Shown here piece after piece: positions 36,005 to 44,851 of a DNA stretch of 53,905 nucleotides. A program made the translations under genes and the position numbers. The stretch lies in NCBI GenBank assembly GCA_030269625.1, contig JAJDFZ010000008.1, positions 1 to 53,905 on the forward strand, in the 5' to 3' direction. The notes under the pieces are model-generated. The model searched no databases. It was not told where the DNA came from and saw only the letters and a program-made list of their open reading frames with translations. How positions within the stretch are numbered: the first letter of the stretch is position 1; each line of letters begins with the position of its first letter. Source of the DNA: Oxalobacter sp. OttesenSCG-928-P03. Its GTDB lineage: Bacteria > Pseudomonadota > Gammaproteobacteria > Burkholderiales > Burkholderiaceae_D.

Positions 36005-36283
36005 TCATTTCATGAACATACTGATCAGCACCATGACCAGACCGACATTAATCGGGATATTCAGCTTGCGCGCCGCCTTGCCATAAGCCCGCAGAATATT
36101 GGCCAGCATCCAGCCACCCCACAGCAGAATTTCCCCGCCTCCGCGAAAAAGCTGTGTATCCGTCTGCGCAACCTGTACGCGATAAATCCCCTGCGTCAGA
36201 AAAGCCAGGCAGATCACCGCCAGCACCAGGCGAACAGGCTTTTTGTTGACAAACTCCCAGAATCCCGCCATGTTTCTATTCAT
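36005..36283 (-). CDS. Small membrane protein, 92 aa
   Basis: A 92-residue protein with two likely membrane segments (about 18-34 and 45-62) and a third possible one at the C-terminus (76-91). I do not recognise it. The N-terminus FWEFVNKKPVRLVLAVICLAFL is basic outside the helix. It has a GGGAGAG site before the ATG and lies between glmS and the radical SAM gene, all on the minus strand. Confidence 0.6.
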   Translation of the reverse strand: MNRNMAGFWEFVNKKPVRLVLAVICLAFLTQGIYRVQVAQTDTQLFRGGGEILLWGGWMLANILRAYGKAARKLNIPINVGLVMVLISMFMK

Positions 36284-36385
36284 TCATTCTCTCCCGGCCA
36301 GAAACACCGCGCTCCTGACATCAATACAGAACCATCTGTCGACCAGACCATTCACCTAATTATATATACAGGAATCAATCCGGCT

Positions 36386-38203
36386 TTATTCAACTGTAAC
36401 CGATTTGGCCAGATTACGCGGCTTGTCCACATCCGTGCCACGAACCAGCGCCGCATGATAAGCCAGCAATTGCAGGGCCACCACATGCAACAGCGGAGAA
36501 AGCACGCCATAATTCTCCGGCAGGCGGATAACATGAATCCCCGGCTCGGAAATAATATGGGTATCGGAGTCCGCAAAGACAAAAAGCTGCCCGCCTCGAG
36601 CACGCACTTCCTGCATGTTGGATTTCAGCTTTTCCAGCAGATCATCCCGGGGAGCCACGGTGACGACCGGCATCTGCTCAGTCACCAGTGCCAGCGGCCC
36701 GTGCTTCAGTTCGCCCGCCGGATAGGCTTCTGCATGGATATAGGAAATTTCCTTGAGCTTCAATGCCCCTTCCAGGGCAATGGGATAATGCATGCCGCGC
36801 CCCAGGAAGAGGGCATTTTCATATCGTGAAAAAGTTTCCGCCCAGGAAATGATCTGAGGTTCCAGTGCCAGTACGGCAGAAATGGCGGCAGGCAAATGAC
36901 GCAACTCGCGAAGATAGCCTGACTCCTGCTCAGGAGTCAGCTTGCCGCGCATCCGAGCAAAAACCAGTGTCAACAGGAAAAGCGCTGCAAGCTGTGTCGT
37001 AAATGCCTTGGTGGAGGCAACCCCGATTTCCACGCCGGCCCGGGTAATATAGGCCAGCCTGCACTCCCGCACCATGGCACTTGTTGCCACATTGCAGATA
37101 GTGAGCGTCTCCGTCATCCCCTGTTCCTGCGCATGACGCAACGCGGCAAGCGTATCTGCCGTTTCGCCGCTTTGCGTAATGGTCACAACCAGTGTCCGCG
37201 GATTGGGCACACTGCTGCGATAGCGGTATTCACTGGCAATTTCCACATTGACCGGGATACCCGCCTTGGCCTCCAGCCAGTATTTGGCGGTAAGCCCGGC
37301 ATAATAACTCGTTCCGCAGGCCAAAATCAGGATGGCGTCGACCTGCTCAAATACGGCCCCGGCCTCTTCCCCGAAAAGCCACGGGGTAAATTCCTCGATA
37401 CCCTGCAAAGTATCAGCCAGTGCCTGGGGCTGCTCGAAAATTTCCTTTTGCATGTAATGCTGGTATGGGCCAAGCTCTGCCGCAGCCGTATAGGCCTGGA
37501 CAATCCGGACCTCACGCAAGGCCGTTTTTCCATGTCCGTCATAAATATGGCATTGCTCCGGATGCAGGTCGACGATATCGCCCTCGTCCAGATAAATAAT
37601 GCGGTCTGTCGTTCCGGCCAAAGCCAGCGCATCCGAGGCCAGGAAATTTTCCCCCTCTCCCAGCCCGACAACCAAAGGAGACCCCTTTCTCGCGCCGACC
37701 ATGCGCAAAGGCTCATCGCGGCAAATCACGGCAATGGCAAAAGCGCCCGTGAGGCGGCCGACCGCCTTTTGCACCGCATCAAGCAAATTATCCTGGTACA
37801 GCGAATCAATCAGGTGCGCCAGCACCTCCGTATCCGTCTGGCTGGCAAACTCATATCCCTGAACCATCAGCTCATCACGCAACTCGGCATAATTTTCAAT
37901 AATGCCGTTATGAACCAGCGCAATGCGCTCACGCGAAAAATGAGGATGGGCATTAGCTGTCGTCGGTGGACCATGCGTTGCCCAGCGGGTATGGGCAATC
38001 CCCATAAATCCGGTCAGGCCAAAAGAATTGACCTGGCTTTCCAGATCAGCAACACGGGCCGTGCTGCGCGTCCGCCGCAGGTTGCCATCGGCATAAAGCG
38101 CGATGCCGCATGAGTCATATCCCCTGTATTCAAGCCGTTTCAGCCCCTCAATCATCACAGGGGTAATATCCCGCGCTGCCAGCGCGCCCACAATGCCACA
38201 CAT
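36386..38203 (-). CDS. glmS: Glutamine-fructose-6-phosphate aminotransferase
   Basis: A 605-residue GlmS that makes glucosamine 6-phosphate for peptidoglycan and LPS. The N-terminal glutaminase domain must begin at the catalytic Cys after Met removal, which fixes the start at the ATG at 38203 (MCGIVGA) rather than 38242. Two SIS isomerase domains follow ([53 protein letters not shown]), ending KSVTVE with the conserved lysine. Single gene. Confidence 0.97.
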   Translation of the reverse strand: MCGIVGALAARDITPVMIEGLKRLEYRGYDSCGIALYADGNLRRTRSTARVADLESQVNSFGLTGFMGIAHTRWATHGPPTTANAHPHFSRERIALVHNGIIENYAELRDELMVQGYEFASQTDTEVLAHLIDSLYQDNLLDAVQKAVGRLTGAFAIAVICRDEPLRMVGARKGSPLVVGLGEGENFLASDALALAGTTDRIIYLDEGDIVDLHPEQCHIYDGHGKTALREVRIVQAYTAAAELGPYQHYMQKEIFEQPQALADTLQGIEEFTPWLFGEEAGAVFEQVDAILILACGTSYYAGLTAKYWLEAKAGIPVNVEIASEYRYRSSVPNPRTLVVTITQSGETADTLAALRHAQEQGMTETLTICNVATSAMVRECRLAYITRAGVEIGVASTKAFTTQLAALFLLTLVFARMRGKLTPEQESGYLRELRHLPAAISAVLALEPQIISWAETFSRYENALFLGRGMHYPIALEGALKLKEISYIHAEAYPAGELKHGPLALVTEQMPVVTVAPRDDLLEKLKSNMQEVRARGGQLFVFADSDTHIISEPGIHVIRLPENYGVLSPLLHVVALQLLAYHAALVRGTDVDKPRNLAKSVTVE

Positions 38204-38362
38204 CGTTGATTGTCCTTGAGTTAGTTCTGTCGCAAACCGCATAAGCGGTTTGCAGAGGTCTCGTACTGCAAACGCATGAGAAAAACATCATTTTACCGAA
38301 AGATGTCGGCAAAACACATGAAAAGCGAAAATAACTGGCAGAGCAGACGAGCATGTCATTTG

Positions 38363-38405
38363 AAAAAAGAAAAAGCGCACATGCATAACATGTGCGCTTT
38401 TATTT
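38363..38405 (-). terminator. Terminator after porin gene
   Basis: 12-bp stem AAAGCGCACATG / CATGTGCGCTTT (38372-38400), five-base loop; T-rich on both strands. Ends the porin transcript. Confidence 0.9.
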
Positions 38406-38464
38406 GTACCTTCAGATTTGAAAGCACGTCATACAGACCATGCTTTCAAGCCATCAGCAGACTC

Positions 38465-39562
38465 TTAGAACTTGTGAGTCATACCGATCTGGAAGGAGGT
38501 CATGCTTTCACGACTCAGACCCATCATGTTGCGGCCGATGTGCTCATGGTCATAGTCGGTGTAAGCAACCTGAGCGTAAGCTGCAGTACGCTTGGACAGG
38601 TTGTAGGTGTAACCCAGAGCGTATTTCCATACATCGCCGTCTCTAGCACCATCTGGATCGTAATCCATCCACTGTACGGAAGCGTCAAGCTGGCCTGGGC
38701 CGATGTCCCATTCCAGACCGAGCAGCCAGAGATCCTGGTCCGCTTTCCTAGAAGTGCCGCCGCTGACCCATGCACCATTGTTGGTGATAACGCCATTACC
38801 ACCTCTGAAGCCTTCGTCATCCGTGCTTTCGTAAACGAGAGAGATGCGTGCCGGTCCAAATTTGTAAGCCAGACCCACGTTCCAAGTATCGGAATCGTTG
38901 GAGTCAGCTACACGGCTCCAGTTGGCGGTTGCCATGAATGGGCCATTGTCATAAGACAGGTTGATGGCATAGCCGTCGTTATCCCAGCCACGAGTGCCAT
39001 TACTGTTATACCAATATTGGCCGGTACCGGCATTTTGACCCAGAGAATAGCTCAGGCCGAAGGAGAAGCCAGCCCATTTCGGGGAGTCATAGCGAGCGGT
39101 ATTGTCGATACGAGCATTACGCTGGCTGGACAGCAGCATGGAACCCACACCATATTGGTAGAACGGGTCAAACTTACGGATGGTTTCCGTGGTCAGCTCG
39201 TTAACACGGCCGAAGCGGATACGACCCCAGTTGCCTGCCAGACCGAGGTTGGCAGCACCGTCCCAGTCTTTACCGGAAGTGGTTCTGTTGCCTTTGTAGC
39301 TGGCGGTGTTGGTGTTACCAACCGTACCATCGTACAGGTCAAAACGCTTTTCGAGTTCGAAGGTGGCTTTCAGGCCACCACCGAGGTCTTCCGAACCACG
39401 GAAGCCGATACGGTTATTGACGTTTTCACCCATACGGACGTCGCGACCGGTTTCTTTGATGTAGCCAGTGTCAACAACACCGTAGATGGTGACATTGGAT
39501 TGGGCATGTGCCACACCGGCAGCAGCGCCGAGTACAGCTAATGCGATTAAAGTCTTTTTCAT
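38465..39562 (-). CDS. Outer-membrane porin (Burkholderiales type)
   Basis: A 365-residue general porin. Residues 1-20 are a signal peptide ending AHA, then QSNVTIYGVVDTGY, the common first strand of Burkholderiales OmpC-like porins; GFRGSEDLGGGLKATFELE and GRVNELTTETIRKFDP (loop 3 region) follow; the C-terminus is Phe, the BAM recognition residue. Likely trimer, 16 strands. It may be the route for oxalate and formate through the outer membrane, but nothing in the sequence proves this. Good GGGAAG site. Codon use is more biased than in neighbours, as expected for a highly expressed gene. Confidence 0.92.
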   Translation of the reverse strand: MKKTLIALAVLGAAAGVAHAQSNVTIYGVVDTGYIKETGRDVRMGENVNNRIGFRGSEDLGGGLKATFELEKRFDLYDGTVGNTNTASYKGNRTTSGKDWDGAANLGLAGNWGRIRFGRVNELTTETIRKFDPFYQYGVGSMLLSSQRNARIDNTARYDSPKWAGFSFGLSYSLGQNAGTGQYWYNSNGTRGWDNDGYAINLSYDNGPFMATANWSRVADSNDSDTWNVGLAYKFGPARISLVYESTDDEGFRGGNGVITNNGAWVSGGTSRKADQDLWLLGLEWDIGPGQLDASVQWMDYDPDGARDGDVWKYALGYTYNLSKRTAAYAQVAYTDYDHEHIGRNMMGLSRESMTSFQIGMTHKF

Positions 39563-39973
39563 TTTTCTTCCCTTTAAAGAGATGTGTTGAAAATCCGTAG
39601 TAAAAATATCCTGCTAAAACTTCCGGATAAGTCATAGCTTAATCATATTGTGACCAACTTTCCAACAAATTAGTCACCAAGACTGCAAAATCAGGCAAAA
39701 AACAACAAAAATAACAAAAAACTGTTGTATTTTTGTAACACTTCACCAGCAGGCTTGTTGCTTCCCGGTGTGGCGACAAAGAAAAACTACTGTTATTTCT
39801 GGCCACCAGCCAAACGCCTGACGATTTAAAACCGGTAGCCTTGGGAAAATATTAAAGCAATTTCTCAGGTTTATTACCGATTCTCCCCTTAACACGGCAT
39901 TTTTTCAGGCTTTCTGTTGCATAAATGAGACAGTTGACACCTCGTTTTGCCTGGCATGGCTATAAAGCAAGGT
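39563..39973. other. 411-base non-coding region upstream of porin
   Basis: AT-rich and without a credible gene. It contains the porin promoter and leader (39563-39700, several A/T tracts) and the 3-prime flank of ribE. I found no riboswitch or FNR-like dyad here. Confidence 0.6.
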
Positions 39974-40594
39974 TTATTGACTTGCCTGCAAAGACAGCAT
40001 CCTCTCGACATAACGGGCAATCAGGTCCACTTCCAGATTCACTTTCATCCCGGGTGACAGGTTTTTCAGCGTAGTCACTTCGATGGTATGCGGAATCAGG
40101 TTGATGGAAAAACGACAGGCCCCGGCAGCATCTTCAACCTCATTGACCGTCAGCGAAACGCCGTTGACAGCAACAGAACCTTTATACGCAAAATATTTCG
40201 CCATCTCCCCGGGAGCCTCGATAACCAGTTTCCACGATTCGGCAACCGGCTCAAAGCGGCAAACAATACCAATTCCGTCAACATGCCCGGCAACAAGATG
40301 ACCGCCAAGGCGATCTCCTGCCCGCAGCGCTTTTTCCAGGTTGATGTCGTTTTCACCGTCCAGCCCTGACGTGCGATTCAGGCTTTCCCTGGAAACATCG
40401 ACAACGAAGCCGCCCGGAATTTTTTCCACCACCGTCATGCAGGCACCATTTAGCGCAATGGAGTCACCCTCGAGCACATCATCCATCGGAAGATCACCTG
40501 CATGGATATGCAGCCGTACACCAGCATCATCCCCCTCGCCTTGAGGGGTTACGGATGTAATACGGCCTGTCGCCGTCACAATACCTGTAAACAT
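39974..40594 (-). CDS. ribE: Riboflavin synthase, alpha chain
   Basis: A 206-residue riboflavin synthase that dismutates two lumazines to riboflavin. It starts MFTGIVTATGRI and shows the internal duplication of two lumazine-binding barrels (GDSIALNGACMTV in the first, GSVAVNGVSLTVNEV in the second). The ATG at 40594, with AAGGGAAGG upstream, is used instead of a GTG/ATG at 40618; it starts 10 bases after the ribD stop. ribD-ribE here and ribB-ribH at 9-11 kb split the pathway over two loci. Confidence 0.94.
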   Translation of the reverse strand: MFTGIVTATGRITSVTPQGEGDDAGVRLHIHAGDLPMDDVLEGDSIALNGACMTVVEKIPGGFVVDVSRESLNRTSGLDGENDINLEKALRAGDRLGGHLVAGHVDGIGIVCRFEPVAESWKLVIEAPGEMAKYFAYKGSVAVNGVSLTVNEVEDAAGACRFSINLIPHTIEVTTLKNLSPGMKVNLEVDLIARYVERMLSLQASQ

Positions 40595-40604
40595 GCCTTC
40601 CCTT

Positions 40605-41693
40605 TCAGGTAGTTTCAATCCGGGCCGTGATACGCAGATCCGGCCCGACCATCGTCACGTCATGAAAACGGAAGCGGGCAATGTCGCCAAGCGATTCCAG
40701 GGCCATCATGCTGAACATGCCACGGCCTTCGCCAATCACGGATGGCGCCATGTAAACCAGCAACTCATCGACACACCCGTCCCTGAGCAGCGCCCCATTC
40801 AGTACCGCCCCCGCCTCAACATGAACCTCATTGATTTCTCGTCTCCCAAGCTCCTGCATCATGCCCGGCAGATCAACCGCCCAGTTTTTATCAGACATGG
40901 TGATAATTTCCGCACCGGTAGGAAGAAGCTCCTCCACTTTTTGCTGTTTGGGCACCGCACAGAATATCCAGGTGCCGCCACCGGACAGCACCTTTGCATC
41001 CGGCTCAATACGCAGGCGGCTGTCAACCACAACCCGCCGGGGCTGCCTGGGAACATCAACGGCCCTGACCGTCAGGCTGGGATCATCATGCCGGACCGTA
41101 CCCATGCCTGTCAGGATCGCGTCAGCACGCGCGCGCCAAAGATGCCCGTCATGCCGCGCCGCCTCAGAAGTAATCCACTGGCTCTGACCATTGAGCAACG
41201 CCGTTTTGCCATCAAGGCTGGCGGCAACTTTCATCCGGACCCAGGGCCGTCCGCGCTCCACGCGGGACAAAAAACCCAGGTTCAGTTCGCGGGCCTCGCT
41301 TTCCAGGACGCCGGACAGCACATCGATTCCTGCCGCCATCAACCGGGCAAACCCTTCTCCGGACACACGCGGATCAGGATCTGTCATCGCCGCAACCACA
41401 TTTGAGACTCCGGCCCTGATCAGCGCATCGGTACAGGGTGCCGTCCGCCCGTGGTGGCAACAGGGCTCCAGCGTGACATAAACTGTTGCCCCTTTGACAT
41501 CATGACCGTTTCGCGCAGCATCTTCCAGCGCTTCAATTTCAGCATGATTGCCGCCGGGAGGGTGTGTACTGCCCCGCCCGATGATTTTGCCATCCTTGAC
41601 GATGACACAGCCAACCAGCGGATTGGGCGCAACATGGGAGGGCAGCTCGACAACCGTTTCTATCGCACAGCGCATGAATTCGTCGTGAGTCAT
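40605..41693 (-). CDS. ribD: Riboflavin biosynthesis bifunctional deaminase/reductase
   Basis: A 362-residue two-domain enzyme: N-terminal pyrimidine deaminase with zinc motif HAEIEAL and EPCCHHGRTAPC (residues about 50-90), and C-terminal NADPH-dependent reductase (from about 150: RPWVRMKVAASLDGKTAL, GMGTVRHDDPSLTVR, EVHVEAGAVLNGALL). Both sites look intact. Transcribed with ribE. No FMN riboswitch is visible in the 115 bases upstream. Confidence 0.95.
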   Translation of the reverse strand: MTHDEFMRCAIETVVELPSHVAPNPLVGCVIVKDGKIIGRGSTHPPGGNHAEIEALEDAARNGHDVKGATVYVTLEPCCHHGRTAPCTDALIRAGVSNVVAAMTDPDPRVSGEGFARLMAAGIDVLSGVLESEARELNLGFLSRVERGRPWVRMKVAASLDGKTALLNGQSQWITSEAARHDGHLWRARADAILTGMGTVRHDDPSLTVRAVDVPRQPRRVVVDSRLRIEPDAKVLSGGGTWIFCAVPKQQKVEELLPTGAEIITMSDKNWAVDLPGMMQELGRREINEVHVEAGAVLNGALLRDGCVDELLVYMAPSVIGEGRGMFSMMALESLGDIARFRFHDVTMVGPDLRITARIETT

Positions 41694-41756
41694 ATATTTC
41701 CTTTGGCATGATCCAAAACCATATTTTATATGGTTAGCGCCTGAAAACCGCCATAT

Positions 41757-41790
41757 AAATAAAAAGCGCCTGCGTTTAAACAGGCGCTTT
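41757..41790 (-). terminator. Terminator after glyA
   Basis: 10-bp stem AAAGCGCCTG / CAGGCGCTTT (41763-41790), eight-base loop, T-rich tail on the minus strand. Confidence 0.88.
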
Positions 41791-41808
41791 GTACCGGTCC
41801 GGATTCAA

Positions 41809-43053
41809 TCAGCCGTAAACGGGGAATGCCGTTGTCAGTTTTTTGACTTCGGCACGCACACGCTCAAGCACGGCCATATCCTCATGGTTGTCAATGACAT
41901 CTGCCAGCAGATTGGCAACCATCCTTGACTCTTCCTCCTTGAAGCCCCGGGTCGTCATGGCCGGGCTGCCAAGACGAAGGCCTGATGTAACGAATGGCGT
42001 TTGCGGATCATTGGGAATGGCATTCTTGTTGCAGGTAATGTGCCCGCTGTTCAGGATATTTTCCGCTGCACGGCCGGTAATATTCTTGCTGATCAGGTCA
42101 ACCAGCATGAGATGGGATTCTGTACGGCCGGAAACGATCCTGAAATCCCGCTCGATCAGCGTTTTTGCCATCGCATCCGCATTTTTGAGCACCTGCTCCT
42201 GATAGGTCTTGAATTCAGGCTGCAGCGCCTCAAGAAAAGCAACTGCCTTGGCGGCAATCACATGCATGAGCGGGCCGCCCTGAATGCCTGGAAAAACAGC
42301 TGAATTGATTGGACGTTCGTACTCCGGCTTCATCAGGATAAAACCGCCCCGCGGCCCACGCAGCGACTTGTGCGTGGTTGAGGTGACAAAATCCGCATGA
42401 GGAACCGGATTCGGGTAAACACCGGCAGCAATCAGCCCGGCATAATGGGCCATATCAACCATGAAATAAGCGCCAATATCCTTGGCTACCCTGGCAAACC
42501 GCTCGAAATCGATCCGGAGCGAATAAGCAGAAGCGCCCGCGATGATGAGCTTCGGCTTCTTTTCATGTGCAAGCCGCTCCATGGCATCGTAGTCAATTTC
42601 CTCTTTTTCATTCAGGCCATATGACACCACGTTGAACCATTTTCCGGACATGTTGATCGCCATACCATGAGTCAGATGCCCCCCTTCAGCAAGGGACATC
42701 CCCATAATCGTGTCACCCGGCTGCAGCATGGCAAAGAAGACCGCCTGGTTGGCCTGGGAACCCGAATTGGGCTGCACATTGGCCGCTTCAGCGCCAAAAA
42801 GCTGCTTGACGCGATCAATCGCCAGTTGTTCCGCAATATCGACAAACTCACATCCGCCATAGTAACGGCGGCCAGGATAACCTTCTGCATATTTATTGGT
42901 CAGTTGAGACCCCTGCGCCTGCATAACCGCCGGTGAACAATAATTCTCGGAAGCGATCAGTTCGATATGCTCTTCCTGGCGAATATTTTCACTCTGGATA
43001 GCGCTCCACAGCTCCGGATCAACCCGGGCAATGGTCTGGTCTTTTGAGAACAT
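41809..43053 (-). CDS. glyA: Serine hydroxymethyltransferase
   Basis: A 414-residue PLP enzyme interconverting serine and glycine with THF, the main one-carbon source. Seen: [55 protein letters not shown], and the PLP lysine in [14 protein letters not shown]. The ATG at 43053 is used because GGAG lies six bases before it and because the family starts there; an upstream in-frame ATG at 43161 would add 36 atypical residues. Confidence 0.96.
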   Translation of the reverse strand: MFSKDQTIARVDPELWSAIQSENIRQEEHIELIASENYCSPAVMQAQGSQLTNKYAEGYPGRRYYGGCEFVDIAEQLAIDRVKQLFGAEAANVQPNSGSQANQAVFFAMLQPGDTIMGMSLAEGGHLTHGMAINMSGKWFNVVSYGLNEKEEIDYDAMERLAHEKKPKLIIAGASAYSLRIDFERFARVAKDIGAYFMVDMAHYAGLIAAGVYPNPVPHADFVTSTTHKSLRGPRGGFILMKPEYERPINSAVFPGIQGGPLMHVIAAKAVAFLEALQPEFKTYQEQVLKNADAMAKTLIERDFRIVSGRTESHLMLVDLISKNITGRAAENILNSGHITCNKNAIPNDPQTPFVTSGLRLGSPAMTTRGFKEEESRMVANLLADVIDNHEDMAVLERVRAEVKKLTTAFPVYG

Positions 43054-43358
43054 GTAATACTCCACTAAAAATGCAGTCAGTTGATGATGGTGAAAAAAGC
43101 GGGATTTTATCTGAAACCCCGGTTCCGGGCAGAAAAGATTTGCCCGGCCTTTTAATACCAAAGAAAACAGAATATTTTACAATACTGTTTTAGATGCCAG
43201 CAAGAAAATTACAGGTTTGCCCGGCACCCCGAAATATCCAAAAATAAAATGTGTGTCCTGCCGGAAAACCGCATCTGTTTTGCCGGAGCCATTTATAATC
43301 AGTCCAGTGTCCTCAAAAACCGGTGCGTATTTATTTTATCCAACTCTTAAGGAACACC
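43054..43358. other. 305-base divergent intergenic region glyA / tautomerase
   Basis: Holds the glyA leader with a hairpin (CCGGGCA / TGCCCGG, 43125-43147, nine-base loop) and a second dyad (CCGGAAAAC region, 43261-43285) upstream of the tautomerase. Neither matches a riboswitch that I know. No gene seen. Confidence 0.5.
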
Positions 43359-43541
43359 ATGCCAACGATTCATGTTCAGATGCTTGAGGGACGATCTCTT
43401 GAGCAAAAACGCAACCTTGTCAAAGCCCTCACACAAGCCACTGCTGAAACGCTGGAATGCAACCCTGATTCTGTGAATGTGATCATCCAGGAAGTCCGCA
43501 AGGAAAACTGGGCAACCGGGGGCAAACTATGGAGCGACTGA
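43359..43541 (+). CDS. 4-oxalocrotonate tautomerase-family protein
   Basis: A 60-residue tautomerase with Pro1 after Met removal (MPTIHVQMLEGRS) and the conserved Arg11 in EGRS-LEQKR. The start at 43359 has AAGGA six bases upstream; an earlier start at 43323 would bury Pro1 and is rejected. Members act on 2-hydroxymuconate or similar enols; no pathway partner is adjacent, so the substrate is not known. Confidence 0.88.
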   Translation: MPTIHVQMLEGRSLEQKRNLVKALTQATAETLECNPDSVNVIIQEVRKENWATGGKLWSD

Positions 43542-43740
43542 CCGGACAGGCATAACAGGATTTTTTCAGATTTTCCGGAATGGCGCCAATGGATTAAAAG
43601 TAAAATCAATCATGTAAACAACCCACACAATGCTTGCTGTCAATGCATATAGCATGTAAAGTATTGCCGTGCGGAATCTTTTAAACAAAAACAAAGCCAA
43701 AGGCTTGTCCGTGCCTTTTCATTTTAACGGAGTGGCGTAA

Positions 43741-44793
43741 ATGACTGACGAACTGGAAGCCCTGTTTGACCAAATATCAGACGAACAGAGGGCACAAGCC
43801 GGCGCTGACAATGCAGCACCCTCACCCGAAACCGAACCATCGGAAGATGAGCTGGAAGCGCTTTTTGATGAATTGAGCGCAGAAACCCAGGCCGGCGCAA
43901 CCGGATCAGCAACAGCCGCTGCTGACTCTTCGCAAACGGCCGAAGAAACCGAGCCCTCCGAAGATGAACTGGAAGCGCTTTTTGACGAGCTGAGCTCCGA
44001 AGTCCAGCCAACCGCAAATCCCCCTGCGCCGGAAGCAGACGTTTCCCCGGAAACAACCGGGGAAACAGAAGACGAACTGGAAGCGCTTTTTGATGCATTA
44101 AGCACGCAGGCTCCGGCCTCGGAAGCGCCCTCAGCAGAACAGCCAGCGGAAACCGCAACTGATGCGGCTCCTGACGCGCCAACTGACGCTGACCCGGTAA
44201 ATGACGCTGACAAACCGCTTTATGATCGGCTTGGCGGCATTTTAAGAACACTTCATGATTCCATGCGCGAACTTGGTTATGATCGCGCATTGCAGGATGT
44301 GGCAACCGAGGTCATTGATGCAAAAGGCCGTCTTGAATACGTGGCGACCCTGACAGAACAGGCGGCCACACGTGTCCTGAATTCCATTGATATCGGCATG
44401 CCGCAACAGGAGGAACTCTCCAAAACAGCCCGCGATCTCGAAGAACGCTGGACCGCGCTCTTTGACGGCAACATGGATGTCGATGCATTCAGGCAACTGG
44501 CACAGGACTCCCGGGATTTTGCGGTTAATACCGCAAACAGGGCCGATGAAGAAAAAGCCCGCCTCATGGAAATCATGATGGCGCAGGATTTTCAGGATAT
44601 CACCGGGCAGGTGATCAAAAAAGTCGTTGTGATTACCAAAAAGCTGGAACAGGAACTTGCCCAGTTGCTGCGCGATAATGCGCCACCCGAAACAAAAGAA
44701 AAAGTTGTTGATCTCATGGCCGGCCCGGATGTTCCGGACAAGGCCATGGATCAGGATGATGTTGACAGTCTGCTGGCCAATCTGGGCTTCTAG
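43741..44793 (+). CDS. cheZ: CheZ-like phosphatase with N-terminal acidic repeats
   Basis: A 350-residue protein. Residues about 155-350 are CheZ: long helical hairpin, active-site MMAQDFQDITGQVIKKVV (the D and Q that attack CheY-P), and the C-terminal DVDSLLANLGF like CheZ's CheY-binding tail. The N-terminal 150 residues are an Ala/Glu/Pro-rich region with four copies of DELEALFD (starting at 3, 36, 75 and 111), spaced 33-39 residues. E. coli CheZ (about 214 aa) has no such region. The repeats resemble CheY-binding peptides of FliM and CheZ. It is followed by cheA after 58 bases; no cheY, cheW, receptor or flagellar gene is in the window. Confidence 0.85.
   Translation: MTDELEALFDQISDEQRAQAGADNAAPSPETEPSEDELEALFDELSAETQAGATGSATAAADSSQTAEETEPSEDELEALFDELSSEVQPTANPPAPEADVSPETTGETEDELEALFDALSTQAPASEAPSAEQPAETATDAAPDAPTDADPVNDADKPLYDRLGGILRTLHDSMRELGYDRALQDVATEVIDAKGRLEYVATLTEQAATRVLNSIDIGMPQQEELSKTARDLEERWTALFDGNMDVDAFRQLAQDSRDFAVNTANRADEEKARLMEIMMAQDFQDITGQVIKKVVVITKKLEQELAQLLRDNAPPETKEKVVDLMAGPDVPDKAMDQDDVDSLLANLGF
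43744..44105 (+). repeat. Four-copy coding repeat in cheZ
   Basis: Near-identical 24-33 base units encoding DELEALFD(E/Q)xS begin near 43747, 43846, 43963 and 44071 in frame. Spacers between copies differ in length and sequence, so the motif rather than the whole unit is under constraint. Confidence 0.75.
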
Positions 44794-44851
44794 ACTGTTT
44801 TTTTGCCGTAACTGAACTGCGGATAATGCGCATCTTAGAATTGGATTCCTG

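Noticed and set aside
38276-39541. Long (421-codon) plus-strand frame opposite the porin gene
   Set aside because: It is antisense to a clear porin with signal peptide and C-terminal Phe; the open frame is a by-product of the porin's codon bias.
41694-41808. Possible FMN riboswitch before ribD
   Set aside because: The region is short, lacks the RFN element's conserved blocks, and mostly holds the glyA terminator.
43105-43150. Hairpin in the glyA leader as a riboswitch
   Set aside because: A simple dyad only; no match to glycine, THF or SAM aptamer cores.
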